Source: Sipunculus nudus
Taxonomy: Eukaryota; Annelida; Sipuncula; Golfingiida; Sipunculidae
DNA length: 64,000 nt
Assembly: GCA_026874595.1 (NCBI GenBank)
Contig: CM049321.1
Location: 1,862,479-1,926,478, forward strand
Direction of reading: 5' to 3'
How positions within the stretch are numbered: position 1 is the first letter of the stretch; each line of letters begins with the position of its first letter. Shown piece after piece: positions 10,721 to 22,436 of the stretch. Below the pieces are notes generated by a model that worked only from the letters and a program-made list of their open reading frames with translations, was not told the DNA's origin and searched no databases. The translations under genes and the position numbers were made by a program.

Positions 10721-12600
10721 TGTCATTCATTTTTACCTAAATGTACAGGAAAATTAAGTGTCTAAGAAACTACACGGGTGGGAGCTACCTTATGGGATAG
10801 CTTAAATGACTAGAGATTACCATTGCTTTTAGAAAAAAAAATTAACACTTATCCCTGAAGAAAACTGTCAAGGTACATAAACATTTGCAATAGTATGTGA
10901 ATTATCTCATGCCATTTGTTCATTAGTTTGGCAAAACCATCCCTGTACACGGACTTACAATTTCCAATTCACCTGTTTTATTCATTGTTATGGTTCTGTG
11001 TGTGAGTAAACACAGTCCACGTGTGTCTGTGTACCATAAAAAGACCATAACTAGAGGTCGTCTGTTCTTGCGCGTGCACAACTCCCAAACAAGGAGAAAT
11101 GATATGGAAGATAAAAAAAAAGATACACTATTGGGATGCTTGAGAAAATCTTGATTTGTAAATTGGCGCGGTTTGGCCGCCAGGTGGCATGCCCGCTATG
11201 TTTACATTTGTACCACTGATCTCGCAAACCTAACATCACTTGTGTACAGGAGTACTCAAATGGTTTACAATGAAATATTAGCAGATACCATCATATTTTA
11301 AGGAGAAAAAAAAATCAAGCTATGTGTTTTAAGCATATAACACTATATGTGTTTATCAAATATACTTGGTATGTGAATAGGTACATTTAATATAACCAAA
11401 AAATAATTTTAGACAATCCCAAACTAGTCAGGGAACTAAGTTTGTGTGTTTAGTATGTAAATACATTCCAAAAAGAACCTGTCCTATCCTCTTGTCCCAG
11501 CTTACTTTGTTTATGTTCCGGTCAGAGTTTATTAATTTAACATTTTAAATACTATTTTAATACAAGCTTAAAGACATGTCAAAACTGAATAAAAAAATTG
11601 GCACCATGTTTTTAAGGTTTCATAGAAAGGTGAAGAACAAAAATGCATGGGGTGTCACATTTTTACAAACAAAATTTACTCAGGACGAATTTGCTACATA
11701 TGCCCCTACACTATATAGTCATCCAAAGGCACAGCACCGGCACACGTCAGCTTGTCAAAACCACGATACGTTATAATACTTCAGTGTCACTGCACCCAAC
11801 TTCAACGACCACAACACAACGGCAGTTACTCACTACAACTCAGGGAGGTTAAAGGGACCTTTAATGTCCATAGGTTATCTAAAACAGTTTACAATTGATT
11901 TTGATCAAATTGTGTGCGAGAGTGGGCCATAGCGTAAGGAACATTAAAAACATAGAGTTGTCAAATATCCCAATTATGACCGCCCAACGGCATGTCAGAG
12001 GACCAATAGAGCTACAGTTGTCAAATCTCCTTAAAACTTAAGGTGGCAGGACTGGTGCCTCGTATGATCTGACTCTGTACAGTCGGCACTGTATGGAATA
12101 AATGTTCATTACATTTACGTCCCAGGGCATGCAAATGAGTGTACATGGCCTTTGTCTTTTAACCAATGAAAAGGCGTACCACGGTAACCGTGGTTACGAA
12201 CATTGGAACATGTGTGCCGTCGAGTGAGACCGACCGCTTTGCGTAATATAAATGTGGTATTATTCTCAAATATTTCACCCGAAATGTTGAAAAAAAAGTC
12301 GGAATTTTTGGAAATGTTGCAGTTTACTTTAAGTTAAGTATGAAAATATTAATTGTTAAAATTTATCGTGGTTCCAGGGCGCCGTGTTTGTGCGATATTA
12401 TATGGGAATTAATGGAATGGACAACAAAATATTTATAAATCACGTTAGAATTCCTGGAAATTTTGAGGGAATGTAATTCAGCATATATAATAATATATGT
12501 ACCAACGGCATTTCATGTACCCTTCTTGAAAACTCAACAGCCAGCGATAATAACTATAGATGAAGTCACACACCAGCTGCCGTCAATATATTCTCAGATC
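10721..12600. other. Intronic sequence, one palindromic island
   Basis: Part of intron 1. No coding exon is recognised. The segment 11850-12450 is somewhat G+C-richer and holds a nested palindrome at about 12163-12206 (see findings), a 'gcatgcaaatgag' octamer-like word and CCAAT words. This could be a regulatory island or the end of a transposon. Confidence 0.4.
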
Positions 12601-12686
12601 GTGTGATATTTTATCGTTGGAATCATGAATTGTGGAATTCCTTGACCAACGAAAATAAAATCCCAACTAATATTTCTGAATGTACA

Positions 12687-12687
<1 letters not shown>

Positions 12688-12765
<78 letters not shown>
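12688..12765. repeat. (TA)n microsatellite with interruptions
   Basis: TA repeats with two TTTA interruptions. Confidence 0.95.
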
Positions 12766-13072
12766 ATTCATGCTCCTGTTCATATCGTTGTGTGTATATC
12801 ACCTTCTATGAACTCTCTATGTATGAAATAGGTGTTGGATAGCAAATCTTTTTCAGGGGATGAAGAGTGGGGGGGGGGGGGGGTTGTTAATGTGTTATCG
12901 TTATATCTAATATTTATATACCCACTGACGATGGTCATTTGTGTAGTAATTAGTATTTAAAAAAATATTTCTAGGACCTAATTCTGGACCAACCAGCCTT
13001 GAGGAGAACACAGCTGTTATTGGGAATCGCCTCACCTATACCTGGTAACTATATTATTAATTTCACTGAACA

Positions 13073-13118
<46 letters not shown>

Positions 13119-13350
13119 GTGTGTGTGTAATGTACGTTTATGACGATACGTAGGATGACGATACGATAAAGCCACACACTCACTCGATACGCGGACACTG
13201 AAACACAATCGGACAGACACCTGTCCGCATTCAAAGGATTAATCAGTCGTAAACTGTTGCGGACAAATACACGTATCACAAGATACATACACTCGATTTT
13301 TAAAAATATATGTTTTACTTGAAAATATATGTTTTTATTATCTTTATAAT

Positions 13351-13440
<90 letters not shown>

Positions 13441-14480
13441 AACTTCTTTATAACGGTCACTTTTGGGACTGGATAAAAATGGTATTAATACAGGAGTGGC
13501 CTTAATGCAAGATTTGACCGGGAGTGAGGGGAGATATGACACAAAAAATTAAAGTTTATTACAATCAACTTCATATATAATTATATATATATAATTATAT
13601 TTATCATTATTACCAATTTTATTCACAAATGTATACATTTATTAGAATATCTGAGTTTTCGTCATACTGGTCCATAATCTCCCGATTCCTCTGAGCATGC
13701 TTTGAGCCTGAGTGTGGCCCACCGTGGATTTCTGCTGTTGACTGCTCTCCTGTCGCTCTTCTTGATCAGTTCTGCCATTTCTTTGAGAGCATGATCATGT
13801 TTTTTCTTTGTCGCCATAATAATTAAAGTGATCGGGAAAGAGTCTGCGAAACATTTGATAAATTTCGTTATGTTTATTTTGTATCCTTAATTATTCAGGT
13901 GTGGCTGAGTTATGCAAAGCTCGCCTTACTGGGACTCTGTAAAATTCATGTACACGTATATTAAAGAATGAAAAAAGGTTTAAAGTTTGCCTATGTAAGT
14001 GGTTATGACGACATTATCATTGGGGCAAGCTGGGCTTGACCGTTAATTAAATGACAAACGTGCTGATCACATCCGACTTGCACCAAACAAATATTCTAAT
14101 ATATATGACTCACGTAAAAAGTAAATTATAGGATAGAACATGAGTCAAGCTACTCTGAGACCGCCACATGAGCGCTGTAAATACTGTACGTACGTGAGTA
14201 ACGATTATTCCCACCTAGGCACACTCCTTGTTTTCATCGTTACAACTGGAATATGATACAAGGTATATGTGTTATAGGAGACTACACCTATAGAAATTAA
14301 ATTACAGAGCAATGGCCTGAAGTCAGATCAAACCCATGTAAATTCAGCACAGAATAATTTCTGGATACATTCAACCATAATAATCTGTTATAACGTTTTA
14401 GACCAGGTGCCTCGACACCTACGTTTTTCTGGACTTGAGGATCATGTTCAGGTTTTCTCACTGGCCTCTTTAGATTTGAC
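12766..14480. other. Intronic sequence rich in simple repeats
   Basis: Holds poly-G at about 12869-12883, (AT)n at 13074-13118, and a compound (TA)n(CA)n(TA)n at 13352-13438. The long low-complexity open frames here come from these microsatellites. Nothing else recognised. Confidence 0.5.
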
Positions 14481-14481
14481 T

Positions 14482-14503
14482 CCCCCCCCCCCCCCCCCCC
14501 CCC
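14482..14503. repeat. Poly-C tract, about 22 bases
   Basis: Uninterrupted C run. On the minus strand (sense for the host gene) it is poly-G. Confidence 0.95.
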
Positions 14504-14569
14504 ACCTGGATCCGCCTCTGATTTAATGACAGTGACATTATTAAACAGTGATGTATATAGTCATGTCCA

Positions 14570-15075
14570 CAACATCCGGGTCCGAGTGCAGGCCCGAGTC
14601 CAGGACTCTTTAGTCCCAATCCAATTTAAGTCTGAGTCCTTGAGGTTCGAGTTCAAGTCCACCTCCCTAAAGTCCGAGTCACTTGGAAGCCGAGTACAAG
14701 TCCGAGTCCAAAATACATCTCCTTCTTTTTAATTTGAAATGGATATTTAAGATTGTCATGTGTATTTGTAAGTTTGTTCATAAATGCTTTTTACTTAATT
14801 GTTAAATTACCTTTAGGTCCCGATGCCGAACATAAGTTTGGTTAATATAGTCTAATTTTGTATGCCTAATATTCAGGTGGTAGTTCGCGCGTGTATACAA
14901 GTCTTTATAGTGATAGAGATTTCTTTACCAGACTCGAGACGGACTCGGACTGATTTCTCGAGTAGTTACCGTGCACCGGGACCGAGAACAAGTCCGGGTC
15001 AAGATCCTCCGAGTCCAAGTCTGAGTCCCTTGAAGAGTGGACTCGAGTCCAATGCCGGACTCGAGTACTACGTCA
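14570..15075. repeat. Two clusters of degenerate 'aagtccgagtcc' hexamer-like repeats
   Basis: Cluster 1 (about 14575-14712) and cluster 2 (about 14930-15070) are built from variants of gagtcc/aagtcc/gactcg. They are separated by ~220 bases of unrelated AT-rich sequence. Each yields an Arg/Ser/Val-rich open frame that is not a gene. Confidence 0.65.
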
Positions 15076-15408
15076 CTGTTATTAACCATATATATATCTG
15101 GGGGAAGGGCTCTAACTAATACATGTACAATATTAACTTAACCATACAGTCGTGACAAAAATTATTTCCTATTATAGTTCATGTAGAGTACACGTACAAA
15201 AAAAATACTGAATAACAATGATTGATAGGAACATGACCTAATCATAACAAATTATGATAACCTGATGGAAAACAGACATGCAAGAATCATCGCAAGATAA
15301 AAATGTCTTCATTAACGTAAAAAATAGCTCATTTCTGGCACCTGTGTACGACATCTGTCATATATTGTTATAATTACCTCCATCAAGGAGGTCATGTAAT
15401 CGCTCGTG

Positions 15409-15411
<3 letters not shown>
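15076..15411. other. Intronic AT-rich sequence, nothing recognised
   Basis: No repeat or exon signal seen. Confidence 0.4.

Positions 15412-15479
<68 letters not shown>
15412..15479. repeat. (GA)n microsatellite
   Basis: About 33 GA dinucleotides. Confidence 0.97.
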
Positions 15480-15482
<3 letters not shown>

Positions 15483-15665
15483 AGCACAGTTATTGTCAAA
15501 CCTGTAAGCGTGTGCAGAGTCATATAGGTAAAGAAATTCACTATAGAATTAGCATGATCTTTATTACGTTGGACACGTGCAGTCAGTTTACGGCATTGCA
15601 GTTGCAGTTCGAAATGATATATACTAGTATATAGAAATAAACTTGTCAGAGATTCGATACGAAAC

Positions 15666-15790
15666 TACTCTGAGGACAGCGTCCTGGTGAGAATCTATCC
15701 AGGGAGAGGTTGGTGGCAAGGAGACCTGAATCACCAAAGTTAAGACAGGAAAAACGCTTTCCTCGGACCACGCTTATATCCTCAAATTAT
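15666..15790. repeat. Second copy of the 4.1-kb dispersed repeat
   Basis: Aligns in the same orientation with 4105-4245 through 'ctctgaggacag', 'ggagaggttggtggc', 'gacaggaaaaacgct' and 'cctcaaattataatacag'. Both copies lie inside introns of the same gene. Confidence 0.5.
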
Positions 15791-16576
15791 AATACAGGAT
15801 ATAAGTGTACACTCGAATATATAACACTGCTATACATGTCGTTAATGGGTAATTCTGTGTTAAGTGTCATAGTCGCATGGTAAATATTCATGGCTAAAAC
15901 TATCTAAAAAATTGCCACGACTCTAATATCACCATTCCAAAGACAGAGTATATACATTAATTATTATATAACTATTTAAATGGGCACAAATAATACTTAT
16001 TAGTTTGACGAGGAGTCAAGCGAGCATCGAACAAGTGGAAATTTTACCCATTTTAAGCAGATAGTATAAAAAACCTGATATTTTTGATAATATCAAACAT
16101 TAATTTTAATCAAATATTTTATGTTAATTATAACATAAATTCCTTTATATTATTGTTTTATGGACAAATCACATGATAATAACGATTGATATATAGTTAT
16201 ACAGTATAAATATGAATTTCATCTAAGGAAATGAGACGACTTATTAACAAATGTTTAATTGTAGCGATAATTTAACTTTCCGGTTATTGCAAATTTGAAT
16301 CCCTCGGTATTAATCCGTCGGCATCAATATTTATGTAGCGGAACGAATTGTGAAAGGAATGGGAAATAATCACCATGGCCAGATATCGATCAGCCTATTC
16401 AGGTACAATACGTAATGGGATATGCTTAAAGCGATACCCGATTGAGGACATGCTTAATCTCTGATTAAAAGTTGTTTTTTTTTGTAAAAAAGACAAGACA
16501 ATAATATTAGTTTAACATCTCTCACACGTGCCGGTTTGTCACGGAAGCACCATGAATCGTATATACATTCCTCATC
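15791..16576. other. Intronic AT-rich sequence, nothing recognised
   Basis: Very AT-rich. No exon or repeat family recognised. Confidence 0.4.
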
Positions 16577-16578
16577 CA

Positions 16579-17128
16579 GTCAACCATACGACAATACGTG
16601 ATCTACGTGATACGTCAACCATACGACAATACGTGATCTACGTGATACGTCAACCATACGACAATACGTGATCTACGTGATACGTGATCCATAGGACAAA
16701 ACGTGATCTACGTGATACGTCAACCATACGACAATGCGTGATCTACGTGATACGTGATCCATACGACAATACGTGATCTACGTGATCCGTCAACCATACG
16801 ACAATAAGTAATCTACGTGATACGTCAACCATACGACAATACGTGATCTACGTGATCCGTCAACCATACGACAATAAGTAATCTACGTGATACGTCAACC
16901 ATACGACAATACGTGATCTACGTGATACGTCAACCATACGACAATAAGTAATCTACGTGATACGTCAACCATACGACAATACGTGATCTACGTGATACGT
17001 CAACCATACGACAATAAGTAATCTACGTGATACGTCAACCATACGACAATACGTGATCTACGTGATACGTCAACCATACGACAATACGTAATCTACGTGA
17101 TACGTCAACCATACGACGATGCGTGATC
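16579..17128. repeat. 35-bp minisatellite with 70-bp higher-order unit (array B)
   Basis: About 15-16 copies of a 35-bp unit: caaccatacgacaatacgtg followed by atctacgtgatacgt. From about 16795 the copies alternate between an 'acaatacgtgatc' type and an 'acaataagtaatc' type, giving a 70-bp higher-order repeat. Each unit carries two 'tacgtga' words. Confidence 0.95.
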
Positions 17129-18980
17129 TTTTTTTTTAATTTTAAAAGGTCCATCTAAGCAATAAAAAGCAGCTAAAGCTTTAAGAATATCGAAAATTTT
17201 AGTTTTGGTTAGGGTTGTGTGAATTTTATCTGTATTTTTGACTTGTTTTTGTGTTTTATCGATACGGAGATACAGCATGCAAAGCGTACCAGTAACTGTA
17301 TCGATGTGATGAATCGATATGTATCGATATATCGGTATTTTGATACAGCCTTAAGAATCAACGAAACGATTAGGGTAAGCAAAGTGTCCTTTAATATCGC
17401 AAATAACCTCTTCTTTACCAGTCATTTTCTATGTTGAAGGTCATTTCGTGGGTTTATTAATTTCGTGGTTTTGTTCTGAAAAATGTGGAGATATTAATTC
17501 AATGATTTCGTGCTAAAGGCCTTCCATGGGGGTTAATTAATTTATTGGTTTTGTGTTGAGATCAATTCGAATGGTTATCAATGTCATGCTTTTGTGTTTC
17601 ATCATGCTACTACTGTGGTTTTATATGTGTTTGCGAGGTTTTGAAAATTGCGATATTCGCGAAGGAGAAAATGAAAACTCTCTGAATAAGAAGTCTTAAC
17701 TGCAAAGGTAAAACGGACATTTTAAATATAGCCTCATTAACATTTTATGCCTGTAATTCACCCGACCACGCCTGTAGGTATAAAAGTCTAAAGGCAAATG
17801 ATTAAATTAATATTAACATCAGATCTTCATATTATCTACCTTCTGGAGAAAGAATTTCTACTTATTCTTGTTGGTCTTCGTCAAATGTTATGATGTTGGA
17901 TAAACTATGTAAAAATTCCTACAGCATTGAAATAGTGAAAATCGCGAAAATCTAGCCTCACGAATATGAAGTTCACCACGGTATTCATGACGACCCCTTT
18001 TCGCGTTAACGGCAAGACCGATTCCTGTCACGCGGATGCGGATCGCTTGCATCCTCTGTAACACATCAAAACACACATGTATCCTAAAACAAATACGCCC
18101 GCATACACGCACACGCAGACACATGCACCTTCACTTGTTAAACTCAAGGCACAGACGATTGAATTGCTATTAGTGTAGATTTCGGTTAAATTGGTTCCTT
18201 TTTCAAGGTGACAAGTCTATACATGTGAATGATTAAATAAACAAGATAATAGACCAGAATAAAAAAGATCCGGAACGAACTTTTCAATGGAAAGGCCACT
18301 TAACAAATGCAACTTTAAAAAAAAAACTTCTCTCCAGTTGTTTGTTCCAATCTCAAACTTTCATAGTGGTATATGGTCATGTACTGACTGAACCTAGTAT
18401 TTGTATTAACGTTACCTAATCATCCATGCAATGAATGAATAACATAACATAATAAGAAAGCACCTTGTACTGAATTAACCTATATATCCCGTTTCTGACC
18501 CTGTTACATAATTATGTTAAACCTGTGGCACTTTTATTTTGACAATTAAAAAAAAAATGAAAAGATGTTAAGGCATAAGAGGACTGAAATTAAATGTCGA
18601 CATTGATGTACTTATATGTATAGACCAAGCGAATATATAACTATATATAAGTGTACTCTGATTTTGATAATAAATTGAAAATTAACAATAAAGTGTACTC
18701 TGTATTTTTGTAATAAACTTTCTTAGGTAAGATTTTGGCATTGAGATATTTTTTCATCAAATCACGTAAATAGAACAAAAATATTGTTTGAACACATTTT
18801 TTTTTTTATTTTCCATTATGATTTCTTCTTCAAACATACATTTCGCATTTTATATGCCATCTTATCACTGCGAAAAATGCGGACTTGATATCATAAAGTA
18901 AAACCTTAATTTTTTCAGGAAAATAAGGAAAAATTTTAAATGACTGAATGACATATGAGGAATTAAATGGTGAAACTTAC
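17129..18980. other. 5' part of otopetrin intron 1
   Basis: No exon found. The segment 17430-17680 repeats 'ttaatttcgtggttttg'-like words and ends with 'gcgatattcgcgaag', suggesting a decayed interspersed element. The rest is AT-rich unique-looking sequence. Confidence 0.45.
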
Positions 18981-19304
18981 CCTTCATATTTTTTCTTGTC
19001 TTTTTTAGCCGGTTGGTCATCTTCTTTGACCACAATGGACACAACCGGGTCCTCATGTCCAGCGGGGTTAAACAGAATGGACGCACTTGACCCACGCCTG
19101 TTGTAATTCCCGCCATTTGTCATGACACCGGAATCGTTTGGTCGCCCAACTGTCGTCTGCTCCATCTTGTCAGTTTCAGTCGTCTGCGCCTCAGGCGCGT
19201 TGCCTGAGTCACCAGTGCTTTCAGCAGGAGATTTATCCTCATTGGTCTCTCCGCTATGCAAATAGAACTGGACCGGATCCGCCATTTTGTATCCTTTTAG
19301 ATCT
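18981..19304 (-). CDS. Otopetrin-like proton channel, exon 1 (N-terminal cytosolic domain)
   Basis: First coding exon. The ATG is at 19285-19283, in a good context (A at -3, G at +4: acaaaATGG). Coding sequence runs to 18981 and ends GAAGG|GTAAGT (GT at 18980-18979), 305 coding bases. It encodes a hydrophilic N-terminus of about 101 residues rich in Glu, Asp, Thr, Asn and Gly, with RRGSSASILF near residue 64 and a Lys-rich end (KKDKKKYE) just before TM1. It joins exon 2 in phase to give ...KKYEGFDRVAVLS. There is no signal peptide, as expected for an otopetrin with a cytosolic N-terminus. An AG at 19306-19305 (cttgcag) suggests that the 19 bases before the ATG begin at an acceptor. The frame is open back to it, so a more upstream start cannot be excluded. 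Confidence 0.75.
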
Positions 19305-21262
19305 CTGCAAGTAGATTTAAGAGCGTGTAAGTCTTTTGGCTTGTGACCTGGCTTATCATATATTTTATAGTGTATCTTACAACCTTCTTCAAGTTGACGT
19401 CAAGAGACACTTAACGATTGTTTTTGGCCTATCTTTAGCAATGTTTGCTTAATCAGGTTAAATTTAATAATCTATTGATACATACATGTGATATTGACAA
19501 GGTATTTTTCTGATAACGAACGGGTCAGCTATTTTGAAATCTCATTAAAGCCTTTGAGTTTGATAATGAAAAGGTAACTTGCTCTGTTCACTTGTGGTAT
19601 GGCACGTTGCACAAATTTTATACACAGCATATAAGGGGCACGATAAAAGGTTTGTATGACTATCACTGACAGGACAATTGTCTTACATCGTACCTGGCAC
19701 CGTTAACCCTCTGAACATATATTTGCCAGATTTAACACAGAAACTGAAATATATGGTGAAACCACAGAAAATGTGCGCCATTTGTAGGTTGCTTTTTAAA
19801 CACTAGACATGGCGATATCAGGCGATATCAGGGACACTTCGTAATTTTAAAGCATAAATATTGATAATATAGGCCAGAATAGATATATAAATAAATCACC
19901 TTACACCCGTATATAACAAATGCTGGGCAAATGAAATGTAATGATTATTTGTACGTTATGATTGGCAAATTAAATTCCGAATAAGAGGCGAATGAAAAGC
20001 CCTTCTTTCGACGCCGTCAGCTGGACATACCAATATGTAATCAGGAGGCTGTCAATGAAGATACAATAAGACAGAAACACATTAAATGCATTTGAATAAA
20101 CCTCATGGCAACTATATAAAGATTGCTTTTCATTACTGAACCAGGTTTTTTAATAGCTCCGAAGGTAGTTTGACCTTCAACAATACAGTACAATTTTTAA
20201 ACCACTGGAGCATGTCAAACTATTATCTCAAGCACCTTTTAAAAATTCTCCTTAACAAAAACATCCGTGTTCCTTGACGAGAAAGAAAAAAGGATTAAGG
20301 ATGTGACTTTAAAGTGTTTGTACCTATAGGGAAAGTCCCTTCACAAGGGCATGACATAATTTGAAAGGGATGGGTGTGATCACGTTTTTGTCGTATAGGT
20401 CTCAGGGTTCTATTGGTTTTCATGGAGGTTATTATTCAACAACATAAAGTTCTGCGGTAAATTTAATCTGGCTCTCGGAAAAAAACCCTGACTTGCTCTG
20501 GTTGGATGTTTTGTCATAACGTCAGGCTGAATAAGAGCAGTGTCCGAATACGAAACATTGCTCATGCCGATACTCTCGTATGTGGAGGTAGTAAATGACT
20601 ACCAGCCTGAAAACTGCAGGCAAACAACTAGTGCCCCTAGCGTCTAGCCTGACCAGCCAATTCATTCAACACAGCTGAGTGTACCAGAGCACTGGAATAC
20701 TGTTTTTAATTGCCGATCATCCTGATATTTATTATGAATTATGCTGTGTCAGAAATATTAATTCGTTTTTATTCAATAACCATATTAATCAAATAGAGTT
20801 CATGGCGGGTATGAGCTACATAGTGGGTAGTCAGTTTCGTCAGTGCTAATGAGTGTCCGGATGAATCACGATTGCCTTCACAAACGGGCTTCCGGCTCTG
20901 CAAGCCAGGCTAGACCAGATACTGAATTGGTGATATCCCGTGTTATAAAACATTTTAGCAAATTCTCTAAAAAGGTAGACTACCAGATGTATCATCCCCC
21001 GACGCTTGCAAGTGAGCGATAATAGGGACATTGGTATGGAGTGTACCACCTTGGGGAAAAGGTCGAAAATAAATATCAGGTGCAATTCTGTGACCCAGGA
21101 ATAATATTATATCCACATTTTAGCTTTTAAAAGATCAGCCATATCAGAGATCTAGAGCAAAAAGAAAAAATCCCATGGCCGTACATCTTTGCTTGTTCCA
21201 TTAAATCGTTCAGTCGTGGGTGAGGTGTCCAGTTTTCTCTCGGTGATTGCATATATGTATAT
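19305..21262. other. Region upstream of otopetrin exon 1, nothing recognised
   Basis: No plausible core promoter is recognisable. It contains 'gcgatatcaggcgatatcagg' (direct repeat, about 19810) and otherwise unique-looking AT-rich sequence. If the candidate upstream exons are real, this is an intron of the same gene. Confidence 0.4.
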
Positions 21263-21444
21263 ATAGTAAAACCTCGCTTGACGACCACCACGGTGAGCGA
21301 CCACTTCAAAATAACGACCACCACTTTTTCATGATCCCAATTCTTTTTTTTTTGCTGTTTATGTCAGACCTCACTTTGACGACCATTTCACAAATGGGAC
21401 CACTTTATCGAGGTCCCGATGGTGGTCATAATTTCGAGCTTTTA

Positions 21445-21449
<5 letters not shown>
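21263..21449. mobile_element. Mariner-type MITE, about 185 bp
   Basis: Terminal inverted repeats: left agtaaaacctcgcttgacg then accacc, right ending 'ggtggtcataatttcgagct' then 'tttact'. The reverse complement of the right end starts cagtaaaagctcg. TA flanks both ends, as expected for Tc1/mariner-type insertion. Internal 'gaccacc' words repeat. No transposase. The right end runs into (TA)n at 21450-21490. Confidence 0.6.

Positions 21450-21490
<41 letters not shown>
21450..21490. repeat. (TA)n microsatellite
   Basis: About 20 TA dinucleotides immediately after the MITE end. Confidence 0.95.
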
Positions 21491-21498
<8 letters not shown>

Positions 21499-22430
21499 CG
21501 TTGAAAAAATTACGTTCTCACCCATATTGGTTTGTAACCTTCCCCCTTGTATAGAGAGGCACCTCGGAGTGGTTGATGACTTTATTTTCTACATAAATAT
21601 TTGGATCAAAATAATTTTTAGTGGACATATAGGTCCACCAAAGTTAAAACCATCAGTGAGAGCCCGGCGACTGCAAACATCTAATTTATTACATTCCTTG
21701 TCTCACGGGAATATTTCTTTAGGGTTCTAAAGAATCGAACACTCGCCTTTGTGGATTATATTGAACGAGAGCCGGAAGTTCCACGGTTCTTGACCTGGAG
21801 AACTTCCAAAATGGCATCTGCAAGATAAGAAATATGTCTGAGATACAGAAAAGCAGCCCGGATTTTCCGTCTGGTACGTTCTCGATATTCTGTATGGCAG
21901 AGCTATAAATTAAATCTTCTATCATTCACAGCACCCGTGTGCATCCGCCCCCGGTTATCACGTTATTACCTTCACCCTCATTTGATGGGCAGTGCCACCC
22001 ATCTGATATAAAATGCACCAATGGTTTCGCATGTTGTGATTTTATTCAGTGATAATAGTTTTAGTAGTGTTTGATATGAAGGTGACGATATGTGCGTTCA
22101 AAGTGGTTGTGACTGTATGAGGTACTATAGGTTCCCTCTTCAGTGCGTATTGGTCATGAATATGTATCACGTACTAAATTTATGGTAAAAATATCACGTG
22201 ACATATCAACGTGCCGAACTTTGAGTGTCCCTGTAAAGCAGGTATTGAATCAGCCATGATTAACGATAAACTCCAGAAATAAAATTTAATATAAAAATTA
22301 AACGAACTTCCGATTGCGGAGTCCTATCGTCCTTCTGAAATCAAACACAAGTAAAACAATCCTGAAACAAGTGACCAATGGGCTCAAATCATTTTCTGTC
22401 ACATATCTTGCATAATATAGATCACTATGA
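21491..22430. other. Unassigned sequence
   Basis: No gene, exon or named repeat recognised. Open frames of 65-105 codons overlap the microsatellite or have no motif. Confidence 0.4.
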
Positions 22431-22436
22431 CATAAT

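Noticed and set aside
16579-17128. CRISPR-like array of 35-bp repeats
   Set aside because: No spacers. It is contiguous 35-bp satellite.
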